Of a stretch of DNA of 64,000 nt, positions 21,463 through 32,539 are shown piece after piece. Location of the stretch: contig CM034305.1 of assembly GCA_019925795.1 (NCBI GenBank), positions 96,074,433-96,138,432 on the forward strand, given 5' to 3'. The translations under genes were made by a program, and so were the position numbers. Within the stretch, counting starts at the first letter, position 1. Each line of letters opens with the position of its first letter. The notes beneath the pieces were generated by a model. That model had not been told where the DNA came from and ran no database searches. It saw only the letters and a program-made list of their open reading frames with translations. This stretch comes from Dendrobium chrysotoxum (taxonomy: Eukaryota > Streptophyta > Magnoliopsida > Asparagales > Orchidaceae).

Positions 21463-23145
21463 ATCTGTATATGAAAAAATTTATTTTTTAAATTTAAATA
21501 CTCATGTCAGTAAAAAAATTGTTTTAATAATTTTTATAGAGTTTAGGGTCTTCTTAAATATAATATATAAATTTCTTATTTTTTTATAAAAAATTTTTTA
21601 AAGATTATTTCGAATCATATTTTCTAAATTTAGCTTAAACAATATTTTGAATATTAAAAAATTATTCAAATCGTTTGGCTATATTTAATGTTATTTTATG
21701 TTATTCAATATTTATATTTGAAATTGTAATATTATATTTTATTCCAATATTATTATATATGTTTACATTTATCATCTTTGTAATACATTACATTAACATT
21801 AATATTAAATAAATTTAATAATTTTATTATTGGCTTAAATAATTGCTCCTTTATTTTAATTTTCTTTAAACAAATTACATTATTATAACAATGTCATAAA
21901 CTAAAAAAAATATTACATTTTTTTAATTGTGATATTTTATGGTTTATAATAATTAAGTAATCAATCTTTTCTTAACAATTTAATTAATCTTCGTTAATTT
22001 TATTCGTCATTATGAAGTATTTTAAAAAATAAATAGCATTTTCAAAATATATGTTTATTCTCATTGTCAATAGGAGTATTACATTAAATTTATAATATTA
22101 TTAAACTAAACTCTTTCATTATAAAGTATTTTAAAAAATAAATAGCATTTCCAAAACACCTCTTAAAGTCTTATATTTTACTCTTCAAATATCTATTAAC
22201 GTTATAGTATCAAGACTTTTGTTACATTATTAATACCTATAAATAAATCAAACAACATATATTATGCTATTTTTTTTTAAAACTATTATAGATTAGTATT
22301 TACATATTATTTATATTTTAGAGGAGTATTTACATATTTTTTATATTTTAGAAGAGTATTTACATAATATTTATATTTATATATATATAAATAAATTTAG
22401 CCCACATTTAATTACTTTGTATTAACGATATAGTTATTAGTTAAAAATTTATATTAACATACTATCTATAAACTATAGGTTCATAGTTCAAAATACTATA
22501 AATTTTTAAAAAGAAGGTCAAATATATAAATTTAAATAAATATATCCTATAACTAAAAATTTCATTAGTTTAACATGAGTCATATTTCTTCCAAGTTCCT
22601 TTCATGTTAGATTAATAGTTGATTTTTTAAGAAAAAATTCCACTAATTTTTGTCCTTTCACAAGCTACTTCTAACTTCACAAATAACTAGTTCATTGAGA
22701 ACGACAAGAATTTCAAAAGCGGGTTTTACAAATCCTATTGTTAGGGTAAAACTTTAATATAAATAATAAAGTTTTAATATATTATAGTTACTAAAGTTAG
22801 GGTAAAACTTTAATATAAATAATAAAGTTTTAAAAACTATCTGTTAACAACTATAATTTATTTTATTGAATAAAAAATATATATATTTTAAAAAAATCAT
22901 AAAATAAATTATTACTTAAATTAATCAGTTTAAATTTTTCATATTTTTTATCTACTGATTGCAATTATTTTAATATCAAAAAAATTTCAATAATATAAAT
23001 TATATAAAATTCAATTACATAAATTATTTAAATGACATAATTACTTATATAAAATATTCAATATTTTTTATTTTTTCTCATTTAAATAGTTTGTGTTCTT
23101 AGCTCATTTTGCAATTTTCATACATGTTTGACATAAATATTTAGT
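21463..23145. other. AT-rich upstream region of the PMD gene
   Basis: No gene seen. Short internal duplications occur, such as GAGTATTTACATATT repeated near 22290-22370 and GGGTAAAACTTTAATATAAA twice at 22744-22830. Confidence 0.45.
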
Positions 23146-23420
23146 ATGATAAAACTTATTCATGTTAATCTTTGGCATTTTTCGAGATTTCCAAATGCTT
23201 TTGAGAAAAACATTAGATCTGCCGTGGAAAATGCTATAACAAAATTTTTTTTTTTGGTGGCGGGAAAGCTAGACTCATTTTTGCATTCTCTACCCAACCA
23301 AATTAATATGAATAATTTTGCAGCATTAAATGTAACTTTTGTCGATAACCCTATGGTTGGAAATTCTTCTATTGAGTTCCATGTTAATTACTTGTTTGTT
23401 CAATCAACTAGAGACTTGGC
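23146..23420 (+). pseudogene. Captured BPI/LBP-family gene fragment in the MULE
   Basis: The translation reads PNAFEKNIRSAVENAITK, then KLDSFLHSLPNQI, then LNVTFVDNP and NSSIEFHVNYLF. This order matches the end of the N-terminal barrel in plant BPI/LBP-related proteins (LBR type), where the family has a SAVENAI block, KLDSFLQSLP and LNVTF. Only about 85 residues are present, with no start or upstream exons, and the stretch of T-runs between the first two blocks replaces conserved residues. The fragment lies on the opposite strand to the PMD gene, inside the transposon ends, which is the arrangement of Pack-MULE gene capture. The AASYL repeat downstream is not part of the family. Confidence 0.7.
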
Positions 23421-24185
23421 AGCGAGCTATCTACTTGACCACAAAACCAAAAAAAAAAAATTTCCTAGTCCAAACTATTATTTTACAGCGAGCTATCTAC
23501 TTTCACTTTAAAAAAATTTTCTACTCCAAACAATTATTTTCCTAAACACAAATTAAATAAATTAATTAAAATTTGCCTGCTTCACCACAAAACCAAAAAA
23601 TTAACAAACTAATTATTAACAAACTAACTTTACCATATTTAACCATATTTACATCAACAATAAAAATTATAATATTTAACCATAATACAAATTAATCATA
23701 TTTACAACAATAACAAAATTAACAAACTAATTATTAACAAATACATTAATGCTTGGCAAAAAAATTAAAAATACAACACCTAAATAACCAACCAATGAAA
23801 AGTAATTATCAACATCAATCACCGCATTAAACAAAATTCAAATACCTACATAAAAAAAACTAAAGATATTATGCACCAAACAATAAACTCAGATTAAATA
23901 AAATTCAAGGGTTTAATCCTAAAGATTAAACAAACTAACCTTGCACAAGCTGGAGAGAGCTTCAGAAAAAAAATCAAAACAAGAGTTGGAGTTTATATGA
24001 AAGCAAGAACTGAGTGAGGATATCTGTGTGAGGGAGAGGCTATTTATAAAGTTTTTACTCACCTAACATCCACCCACCTCATTCACATCGCTGCACAAAA
24101 AACCATAATCCGCCCGCGATAAGCGGATCTGGTCCCCGCTACAGACAAAAGTTTCCGAAAATTTGCGCAGGCGAGCTGGTTGGAT
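23421..24185. other. MULE interior without genes
   Basis: AT-rich, with recurring AACAAACTAATTATTAACAA motifs at 23600-23740 and no coding region. A short GC-richer block begins at 24100. Confidence 0.45.
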
Positions 24186-24380
24186 TAAATGCGCCAGGTA
24201 CTTTGGCGTATCCTTAAGAATACGCCATATTCCTAAGCGCATTCTATAGAATGCGCCACATTGTTTGGCGCATTCTATAGAATGCGCCACCTTGTTTGGC
24301 GCATTCTATAGAATGCGCCACCTTATTTGGCGTAATCATTACTTACGCTGTGATGTATAGCGTATTCTCTAAATACGCTA
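24186..24380. repeat. Right subterminal palindromic tandem array of the MULE
   Basis: A 31-bp unit (GAATGCGCCACCTTGTTTGG plus CGCATTCTATA) is repeated about 2.7 times at 24238-24332. It is flanked by degenerate forms with TACGCC/GGCGTA stems. Each unit is itself a palindrome, so single strands can fold into serial hairpins. Confidence 0.85.
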
Positions 24381-24474
24381 AAACGTTTGGCTGCTTTGCT
24401 CCTTTACAAATTCTCCCGCATTCACGCTTCTCCCGCTAATTTATACACACAACCTGCTCCTTCTTAAAATTTGG

Positions 24475-24476
<2 letters not shown>

Positions 24477-24516
<40 letters not shown>
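24477..24516. repeat. (TA)n microsatellite at the MULE border
   Basis: About 20 TA units follow directly on the right transposon end. The TA-rich target also lies on the left side. Confidence 0.9.
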
Positions 24517-24519
<3 letters not shown>

Positions 24520-25280
24520 TTAATAAGAAATATGAGAAATTCACCCATGAGCCATGAATTGATATATATACAATCGAATATATAAAAACATAAGAATGAA
24601 ATAATGAGATACATTTTTCATAAAATTTGTAATTATTAATCACATAATTGTATAATGTTGTAGACATTTGATGTGCAACAAGGTTTTTATGATCAAATTT
24701 ATCTAGAGAGATTTTTTTTATTGAGAATTGGACATTTTATATAAGCTTTTAGTAAAGAATAACGTGTTACTTTTGTAAAATATGTTCCAACCTATATATC
24801 TCTTGTATAAAGATCTTCCATCATTCATCTTGATATAAATAATTACTATTAATTAAATAAAAATAATTTCAATTTTTATTAGGAATATTATCCTTAATTT
24901 TTGCATTATTTTTTTAAATATTCATAGGTTGTTAATCAAGCCTTTGATATTCAATTATTTGTTATACATATGCCGATATATTGCTTTTAATGCTCATAAT
25001 AGAATATTAAGATTTTATTTGAAACAGATTTTTACTGTTTTTTAAAATAATTTTTTAGTATAAAAATTACTCATTCCATGCTCTCAAATAAATGAGGAAA
25101 ACTTATTAAACAGTACTTCATGAAAGGATTGAATGAGTCACTCCAAACTTAACGACTGTAGATCCTCTCTTCCCATTCTTTCATCACCTCCAACATATGT
25201 TTTGATGAGCTAAACAAAATTAAAAAAGGGATAGAATAGGCAAATGAAAAGACTATTTAGAGTATTCCACCCTCAACCCT
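24517..25280. other. Gene-free stretch
   Basis: AT-rich intergenic sequence. No gene or definable repeat. Confidence 0.5.
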
Positions 25281-25289
25281 CAACAATCA

Positions 25290-25424
25290 GAGAGATTATT
25301 TTGTGCGGACATCAGACGGCAGAACCGTCCGGTTTACGCTCAGTAGGTATCGCTCGGTACCAAGCTCGGTATCAAACGTGGCGCATTTTCATTGGAGTCT
25401 GGATTCCGCACAGAATAATTTTTC
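25290..25424. mobile_element. MULE-derived MITE 1 (135 bp)
   Basis: Inverted ends GAGAGATTATTTTGTGCGG and, from the other side, GAAAAATTATTCTGTGCGG. It is flanked by a perfect 9-bp direct repeat CAACAATCA at 25281-25289 and 25425-25433. A 9-bp duplication is the Mutator mark. It sits about 400 bp past the RH3 stop codon, possibly in the RH3 3' UTR. Similar elements lie at 48002-48187 and 59936-60131. Confidence 0.85.
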
Positions 25425-25433
25425 CAACAATCA

Positions 25434-25832
25434 AGCTCGACATAGGAGCGAAGAGCTGCGAGTTTTTGATTTGTAACGTCAAAGCAGAGAATAAAAGGAG
25501 CAGTAACTTGAGTTCGATAATTGTTTCATATCTGAAAACTATGGCTAAGATCATAAAACATTCTACAATGCTCTTCCCTTTTCTTCATACAATCAGTAGT
25601 AAAGATACAGTGCAACTCCATTTCTGAAGCGCATAAAACAGAATAAACAATAGTTGCTCTCTTCAGGATTGGGGGGTGCAGGGAAGCGCCAGCAGGGAGG
25701 GGGGGTGCTTATTATTAGTGTTACCAGCTAGTTCTCAAAAGAATGCAGTGCCCCTGCAAGCAACACAAGATAAAGCATTTGCCATAGATGACATCTTCCC
25801 CACCTGTCAACATAGGGTGTTCAGAAGCATGG
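25434..25832 (-). other. Probable RH3 3' UTR
   Basis: Sequence directly after the RH3 stop codon on the minus strand. No other gene seen. The polyadenylation site cannot be fixed from sequence. Confidence 0.4.
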
Positions 25833-28800
25833 CTAATAGTCTGCATTGTTGGGGCAGTCAGATGCTCTGTGCCCACTTCGGCCGCATTTGAAGCAAGCTC
25901 CTCCGAAACTCCTAGAGCATTTCCAATTACAGTCTCAGTAATTTGTACAATGAAAGAAAATATCTGAACTCACTAATCAACCACTAATTACAAGCAGATC
26001 ATTTAACAAAATGGATATGGATCTCTTTGTTTTAAGTTCGGTGTTCAAGGAAATGCCGCAGAACAAAATAGAGGTGAACTACATAATCTGTAAATGCTAT
26101 TCCTTATCCTTAGGACCATGTGAATTTTTTTTAAGTAGCGTGCAAAATTTCTTAAACCTGGCACACTCCTAGGTTCAGCTTCAAAACTAACAAGAGAAAT
26201 GAATTTCAATGGGGTCCTATAGAAAATTCGAAGTCTGAATAGTATTTCACACCATATACCGCATACACGGAGAATTCCAAGCTCAATATATTCATAGCTA
26301 CAATTTATGTGTTCTGCTGTTCAAGTGGATCAGTGGTTCATTGTGCTTTTTGTCAGCATATTAGTCACAATCATTTTATTCATTGCCATCCTAAAGCTGG
26401 TCAAACTTCGCTTTTCATGAACTATAAATCTTGTAATTTAAAAAAGATCATGAATTATATTAGCCGTTTATATGAATTTAGCAGCCTGTCAAGTTTTACA
26501 GCATTAGTAACATACCTCGGTTTATGTAAACACCCAACCCTTGGGAATGATTTACAAAAAATACCGGAAATTCTAGACACGCCAATCATCAAAATGCACT
26601 ATGAAACGATATGTTCAGATGTTGGAAAGCAACTTAAATTTTCCATAAAACAGAAAGATCAAAAGAAATGGGCTTCATTATAGAGATTGCTTCATTTAAG
26701 ATTTCAGAAAATAAGTGATTTCCACAAAGGATGTTTGAAGTTAATAAGGAGCATGAAGAATACCTCTCCCTGCTTCCAAATGATGGTCGATTGGATTTCC
26801 TTCCACTTGATAGAAAACCATCATCACTTCCCCTGGATGATTTGGACCAGCTATTCCCAGTTTTGTAGCTACGTCCACCACGCCGGAATTCATCATCACT
26901 ATCAAAATCCCTGCCACCCAGGCTTCCGGATCCTCTATAAGCTCTATCCCTAAAACCACCTCGAGATCCAAATCCATCCCTGAAACTACTGCGGGATCCT
27001 CGTTCAGAATTGGAGAAACGACCATAATAATCACTTGGAGGACCATCATCTTGCAATGCAGGCAACTAAACAAAAAAGAAACCTTCAAGTGAGCATACTG
27101 AAATGAAAAGCAAGAAAAAAGATCAAATGAGTATATACTAAATATGGGAAAAATGAAAATCTTCGTGAATTTCAACACAAAATCTTACTGGTAATAATTA
27201 GGTTAGTGCTATAGTCGGGTAATCTGACCTGCTGGAGCTGCCCTTTCTAGACTGGCCCTAGCCCACCCACTTTAAAAAATATAATATCTTTCAATAATAA
27301 TAAATAATAGTCATATAATAATTATTAAGTCCGCCTACTAAATCTGGAAAAGAAGAACTTTCACCAAAATGCTTCTAAGTACTATCATCAACATTTTTAA
27401 ATTAATCATTGGGATGAGCCAAACATTTAGTGATGATGCAAATAACACAAAAAAGGAGTAATACGGGTTAAATTTAAATTAAAAGAATATTATATAAGAA
27501 ATGTGCCTAAAAATAAATCTAGAATGCAAGAGTATAAATTCACCGGCTAAATGCTAGCACCAAATAATCATTCTACTTTTCACTTCAATACAGTTTAAAC
27601 ATAACAGCTTTGCCAATCAGTCTAGTTCGCTAAATGATTCAGTTAAAATGAAGGAATGCAAATGTACTTTAATGAAGCATAAGATGAAAAAAAAAAGTTT
27701 TCAAAAAGTTACATAAAGCAACTAACTGAATACTACCTTTGTGATCTTGGATAAGGTGTTCCCAGGGGGTAACTGTTTGTTTAGTAGTTCCTTTGCAATC
27801 TCCTCTGGCAAATCAAAAACGGCTCCCTGAACCTGGATATTACAGAGAGTTAAAGTTATTGCTCTGGTGATTTCAAGATCATTTCCGTTAAGTGGCTCAA
27901 AAGAATGGATACTTTGTTAGCTTTCAGAGCATTCTGAGCTACATTTCGACTTGATTCACATAACATTGGTTAGATGGGATTTCATTTGTCAACATTTTAC
28001 TTGAACTGATACTTCTTACATGAAAGGTTACTGACATAATTATAAAACAAAAGTTCCGATAAAATATTTGAACTGATCCTTTTTTCTTTGGAACTTTTTA
28101 CAAAACTATGTGATGGGCTAATGGTTGCAATTTTACATAAAATTATGGAATGCAGATCCTATTTGCATTGTCAACATATTGAGGAAGACAGGGTTTTTTA
28201 GACTCTTCAGTACTTACACTTTCATCTGCCACCAAGTGTATCTTGCCGACTTCATCAGCGGCAGCAGGATAAACATCGGAAAGGAAACCTGTAACTGATC
28301 TAGCAGAAAAGAACCCTCTTGAGTATCCTGATTCGCGAGTTAATTGTAATGTGACCCACCCCTGTACAAAGGATTGGCCAAATAAAGTTAGAACATCCCC
28401 TTGAATACGTAGAAAAGGATTTGCTGGCTTACTGCAACCTGCAATACAGCAATTCACCTAGATTGACATGCTGATTCAAAAGCTTATCAAGCTGATCCAT
28501 TCCTGTTAATGCAAATGAAATTCTGACACCAACATCTATGATTTAAGATTTTCTCCTAGTATTGGATGTATATCATCCTCCTTATCATTACCATCCTTAT
28601 CCCAACACGTGGATGTCTATCATCAACAAAATATTTCCTAGATTATGTGCTGAAAATGATTTGATGATGAATGAATATCCATCAATTCTCACATAAAAAT
28701 GTGTCAGAAAATTAGAGATGAGCTTGAAACAGAAATTTTCATATAGGATGAAAGTCCAATCTCAAGAAGAAGCCTGTGTTCTTAAGAATAATAATAATAA

Positions 28801-31800
28801 TAATAATAAAATTATAATAAAAAAAAATGCCTGTGTTCTTTTTTACTTTCTTTTCAAATCTTCCATACATTACAGTTTTTAATAAACAGCTTCACATTAT
28901 ATACCACAAGATTATATCTACTTATACTCCATCTTTTGCATGCTAGAGGGTAAAGGCAATTTTCTTTTGATTTTTTTTTCTTTTGGGACAGTTAGGGGAT
29001 TCGAGCCCGAATGAGATGGGAGAAACGTGTTTCGTCGACCACTCGGCCGCAGACCCGATCTCAATTTTCTTTTGATTATTAATAACTGACAATACTGACA
29101 TGCGGCAGTGAAGATAGAACTTCCTCCACTGCCTCTTAATATACTTTGTACAATCTCTTTATAGATTCAGTGCAATCTTACTCTTAACTGATGAGCAGAA
29201 CAATTTTTATGAGAATTGACTGTCATAAACATGCAAAAGTAAGGCTTTGCATGGGGAGAGAGGAAATTCTAAGGTAGTCAACGTATCTTATATAAAAGTA
29301 CTAATACCACCTGCTCATGGCTGACCAGTGAACGAGATGAAGGTGGCTGGGAAAAACCACTGAGATGTGCAAGTGCAGCAGCAAGAGCATCCGGCCCTTT
29401 CTCTTCTATCAGCTTTTGTGCTGTTGGAAGGAAAAACTGTATTGATTCAGAATGCACACCCTGAAGTGTAGCAAGAACTTGCTCTGCTGATGACTCAAGC
29501 ACTTCATGTATCTGTGGGGGACTGATAAATTCAAACCTACACCCTACATCACGCTCAAGAGATTTAACAGTTCTCCTCTGGCTACTAGTAAACATCAATA
29601 TAGCAGTGCCTTCTTTTCCAGCCCGTCCAGTTCGACCAGATCGGTGAACAAATGTTTCTGGATCATTTGGCAGTTCATAATGGATGATCTACAACAAGAA
29701 ATTGAAATCTATTAAGCACACGTGAGCATAAAGTAAACCAACAGAATTGATATGCATCATTAAGTTAACAGAAATCCAACTCTTATTGCAGAGTGATAAG
29801 CAATGACATGAAACCCAAACCATAAATAGCTGAAGAAACATTATAAGGATTAAAGTATCCCAAAATAAAAAAGATATTAGCAGGAAATGGAAAAAAAAAA
29901 TTATCAAGAATGCAGTATAATAGAGGATGGTACAACAGGCATGTAAGATACCTACTTGGAGAACAAACTTTTATTTACATACATGGCAAGTTCATGTTGC
30001 TAAAAAAATATAGTAGGTAATACTAGTAATGTTCAGAATAACTAAATTCCAAGCAAACTGAAAAAATTAATCCAGATTGACTTACCAAATCAACATTTGG
30101 GATATCGAGACCACGAGAAGCAACATCTGTTGCAACAAGCACGGTAAACTTCCCCTGACGAAAACCATTCAATGTTCTCTCCCGTTGATATTGTGATATA
30201 TCACCATGCAGTGCTTCAGAGGCTATGCTATTTGTTAAGGCTTGTGATACCTCATCAGCATCATTTTTGGTCTGTGTAAAAACAATGGTCTTCCCACCCT
30301 TTGCATAAACCTGAGGAATTATTAAGCCATTACCATGAAAACTGTCCTATTATCTAATGATATGCTTCCTGCAAGGACAACAAATTTTAAAATACCGTAA
30401 TAAGGTCACTGAGAATTGTCCGCTTTGAGGTAGAAGTTGTCGACACAGCATAAAGTTTAATTCCCTCAGCAAGTTTCTCTTCTTCTTCACCAACCTAAAT
30501 CAAAGAGATTAAGAGCAAACAAAGTGAATTCAGGAAAAAAATTTATCAAAGTCAAAAGCAAATTAGCAACAAACTATAAAAGAAGGGAACCAGAAGAAGG
30601 TAGACAACATCCAAGGCTGCCATTAGCTTGCAACCAGGATGCATGTCCCTTGCACATGTGAGGTCTAAGACGTCTCACAAAAAGCTAAAAATAAACAACA
30701 GTATAAATGCATTCATAAGCATGACCTTCCTTTTTATTTGCAAAAAGCCTTGAGCTCCCATAATTTTCTAACAAAGTTTATAAATTGAAAGATAGTAGAA
30801 ACATCACACATGCAACAAAAGATTAGGAGTTACCAAGTCAATTGTTAGAGGATTGTCAAGATATTTTCTTGCCAATTTCTTCACCCAACCAGGCATTGTC
30901 GCAGAAAACAGCATGTTTTGACGCTTTGATGGTAGCTTTTCCAATATGACTTCCACATCTTCCTCAAATCCAACAGCAAGCATCCGGTCAGCTTCATCAA
31001 GGATCAAATACTGAACTTCTCCCAACTGAAGGCTGTCATTATTAACCAAATCAATAATCCGGCCAGGAGTTCCCACAACCACATCAACACCTCGAGTAAG
31101 AGCATTTTGCTGAACATTGTAAGAAACTCCCCCATAAACACATACAGTGTTAAGGTATGGTGCTGACTCCTTAATTTCCTTTTCTACTTGCTTGGCCAGC
31201 TCCCTGGTAGGAGCTAGAACAAGAACTCTAGGGAGGCGGCCAGCCCGTCTTCACAAAGCAAAAGAATAAACAGATTAATAAGAATAAATATGAATGAGAT
31301 AATATAATAGAAATTAACACTCAAAAGAAAACAGCAAATGCGAACCTCCTTGTGCCCTCATTATCTTCAGTGAGCCTCTTTATGACAGGAATACCAAAGG
31401 CCAGAGTCTTCCCTGTACCTGTTTTCGCCCGGGCAATGATGTCCCGTCCTTCTAAAGCAGGTATCAGCACAGCTCTCTGAAGAGAAGCAAGTTCACCGAG
31501 AAGAAAATCAGCAAATGCATGTATATCAAGGAACTAGCATCTAGCACCAGCTAAAAGATAAGCATAACAAAATCTAATTACAAAGGCACAAAAAAATAAG
31601 AATTCCACAAAGCAGCATCAAAGAAATATTCCCGTTTGGTATCTCACAAACAAGCATCTTTCCATAGTTCAAAATATTGCCAACTCAATCAATAAACTTT
31701 AAAATTACATGGTAATTAACATTATCAGTATGAACTACGCCTCCAAAACACGGCAATCAGTCATCTAATGTAATGCGTTAACAAGCCTTACAATCAAGGC

Positions 31801-32539
31801 CTGGACGGCTGGACATTAAATTCATTCATTAACATAATTCCCATCTTTCAGTAGTTTGAATGGTTCAATTATAACCATATTTTCGGCAATTTGAGCATAA
31901 GAATAAGCCTTAATTCAACAAGGATTTAAATATTCACATAAACAATGATTACACTACACAGTTGAAGTGGGAAACAAACAATAGGGACTGAATAAATTAG
32001 TATAAAAATAAGCAGGATGTAACATAAAACAAATATAGTGAAGAAAAAAAAAATTTCCTTGAAATGGGGTACAGTCATCAATCACTCGTTACCTGGATGG
32101 GAAAGAGATGGGTAATCCCTCGTTTCTGGAGGATATCGACAAGCTGTTCCGGCAAGCCTAGCCTGGAAACATCGAGCTCGTTCTTATCCCCCTCTGTATT
32201 CTCCTCGCCGAACTGATACTCGTCGTCTTCATCCAGAGAGGAAGAGCCCTTGAAGCCGCCGAGCCCCTTGAATGCCTCCTCACTAAGCACCGAGTTTGGA
32301 GAGGCGATGGCGAAGGGCATGAATAGCGGATGACCCCTCGAGCTCCTCGTCAAGCAATGGCAGACATCGACACCCCTGGCAGTGGGGGAGGAGGAAGCCC
32401 TAAGCAAACAAACATGGTTCTTTTCGAACGGCCAAGAAGGGAGAGAAGGGAATATAGGGACAAGTCTTCTCGTAAGGTCGAGGGAGGGGACGGAGGAGAA
32501 GCTCTGGAAGAGATAGGAAACGCAGGGATTGGAGGCCAT
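25833..32539 (-). CDS. RH3: Chloroplast DEAD-box RNA helicase RH3, ten exons
   Basis: ATP-dependent RNA helicase of the plastid; Arabidopsis RH3 acts in group II intron splicing and 50S assembly. Exons: 32539-32093, 31476-31346, 31248-30834, 30494-30396, 30310-30086, 29688-29311, 28361-28218, 27832-27737, 27065-26764, 25911-25833. All borders are GT-AG, phases agree, and the product is 771 aa (Arabidopsis 748). The first 60-80 residues look like a transit peptide; start MASNPC was chosen because it precedes the Ser-rich leader, although an in-frame ATG lies 28 codons upstream. Motifs: GITHLFPIQ, AKTGTGKT (166-173), PTRELA, DEAD, SAT, ARGLD-type SRGLD and HRSGRTGRAG. A GUCT domain spans about 535-640, then a Gly/Arg/Ser-rich tail. 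The tiny last exon adds a CCHC zinc knuckle (C752, C755, H760, C765), as in Arabidopsis RH3. Confidence 0.96.
28973..29061 (-). mobile_element. Short tRNA-derived SINE in RH3 intron 6
   Basis: An 89-bp body lies between perfect 16-bp direct repeats CAATTTTCTTTTGATT (28957-28972 and 29062-29077). On the minus strand it has an A-box-like GGCCGAGTGGTC and a B-box-like GGCTCGAATCCCC about 40 bp apart, and ends in an A-rich tail. This is the layout of a tRNA-related retroposon (tRNA-Ser/Leu-like head) inserted by LINE machinery. It could also be a retroposed tRNA pseudogene, as there is almost no tRNA-unrelated body. Confidence 0.82.

Larger units (their letters stand above)
17224..24476 (-). mobile_element. 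7.25 kb Mutator-like element with plant-mobile-domain gene
   Basis: The ends are inverted repeats starting GGCCAAATTTT (left: GGCCAAATTTTTGAAAGAAGC; right end, read inward: GGCCAAATTTTAAGAAGGAGC). The element is flanked by TATATATAT on both sides, which fits a 9-bp target duplication but is low-complexity. Both ends carry palindromic GGCGTA/TACGCC modules. Inside are a disrupted plant-mobile-domain (PMD/MAIN-like) gene on the minus strand, an unrecognised minus-strand ORF, and a plus-strand BPI/LBP-like fragment. I found no mudrA transposase, so the element is probably non-autonomous. PMD genes are known to travel in plant transposons, including MULEs. Class assignment rests on the end structure and cargo. 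Confidence 0.72.

Noticed and set aside
23421..23545. Extension of the BPI/LBP fragment to the end of its ORF
   Set aside because: The repeated AASYL/ERAIYL segments do not fit the family and arise from a short local duplication (GCGAGCTATCTACTT).
24186..24380. CRISPR-like or antisense coding array
   Set aside because: Units are contiguous palindromes without unique spacers, in a plant transposon end. The 75-codon ORF on the minus strand is a repeat artefact.
26309..26953. ORFs in RH3 intron 9 and opposite exon 9
   Set aside because: No family match; the RH3 exon structure is complete and in phase without them.
28973..29061. Functional tRNA gene
   Set aside because: It has A- and B-box-like motifs, but I could not fold a full cloverleaf by eye, and the A-rich tail with a 16-bp target duplication marks it as a retroposed copy.
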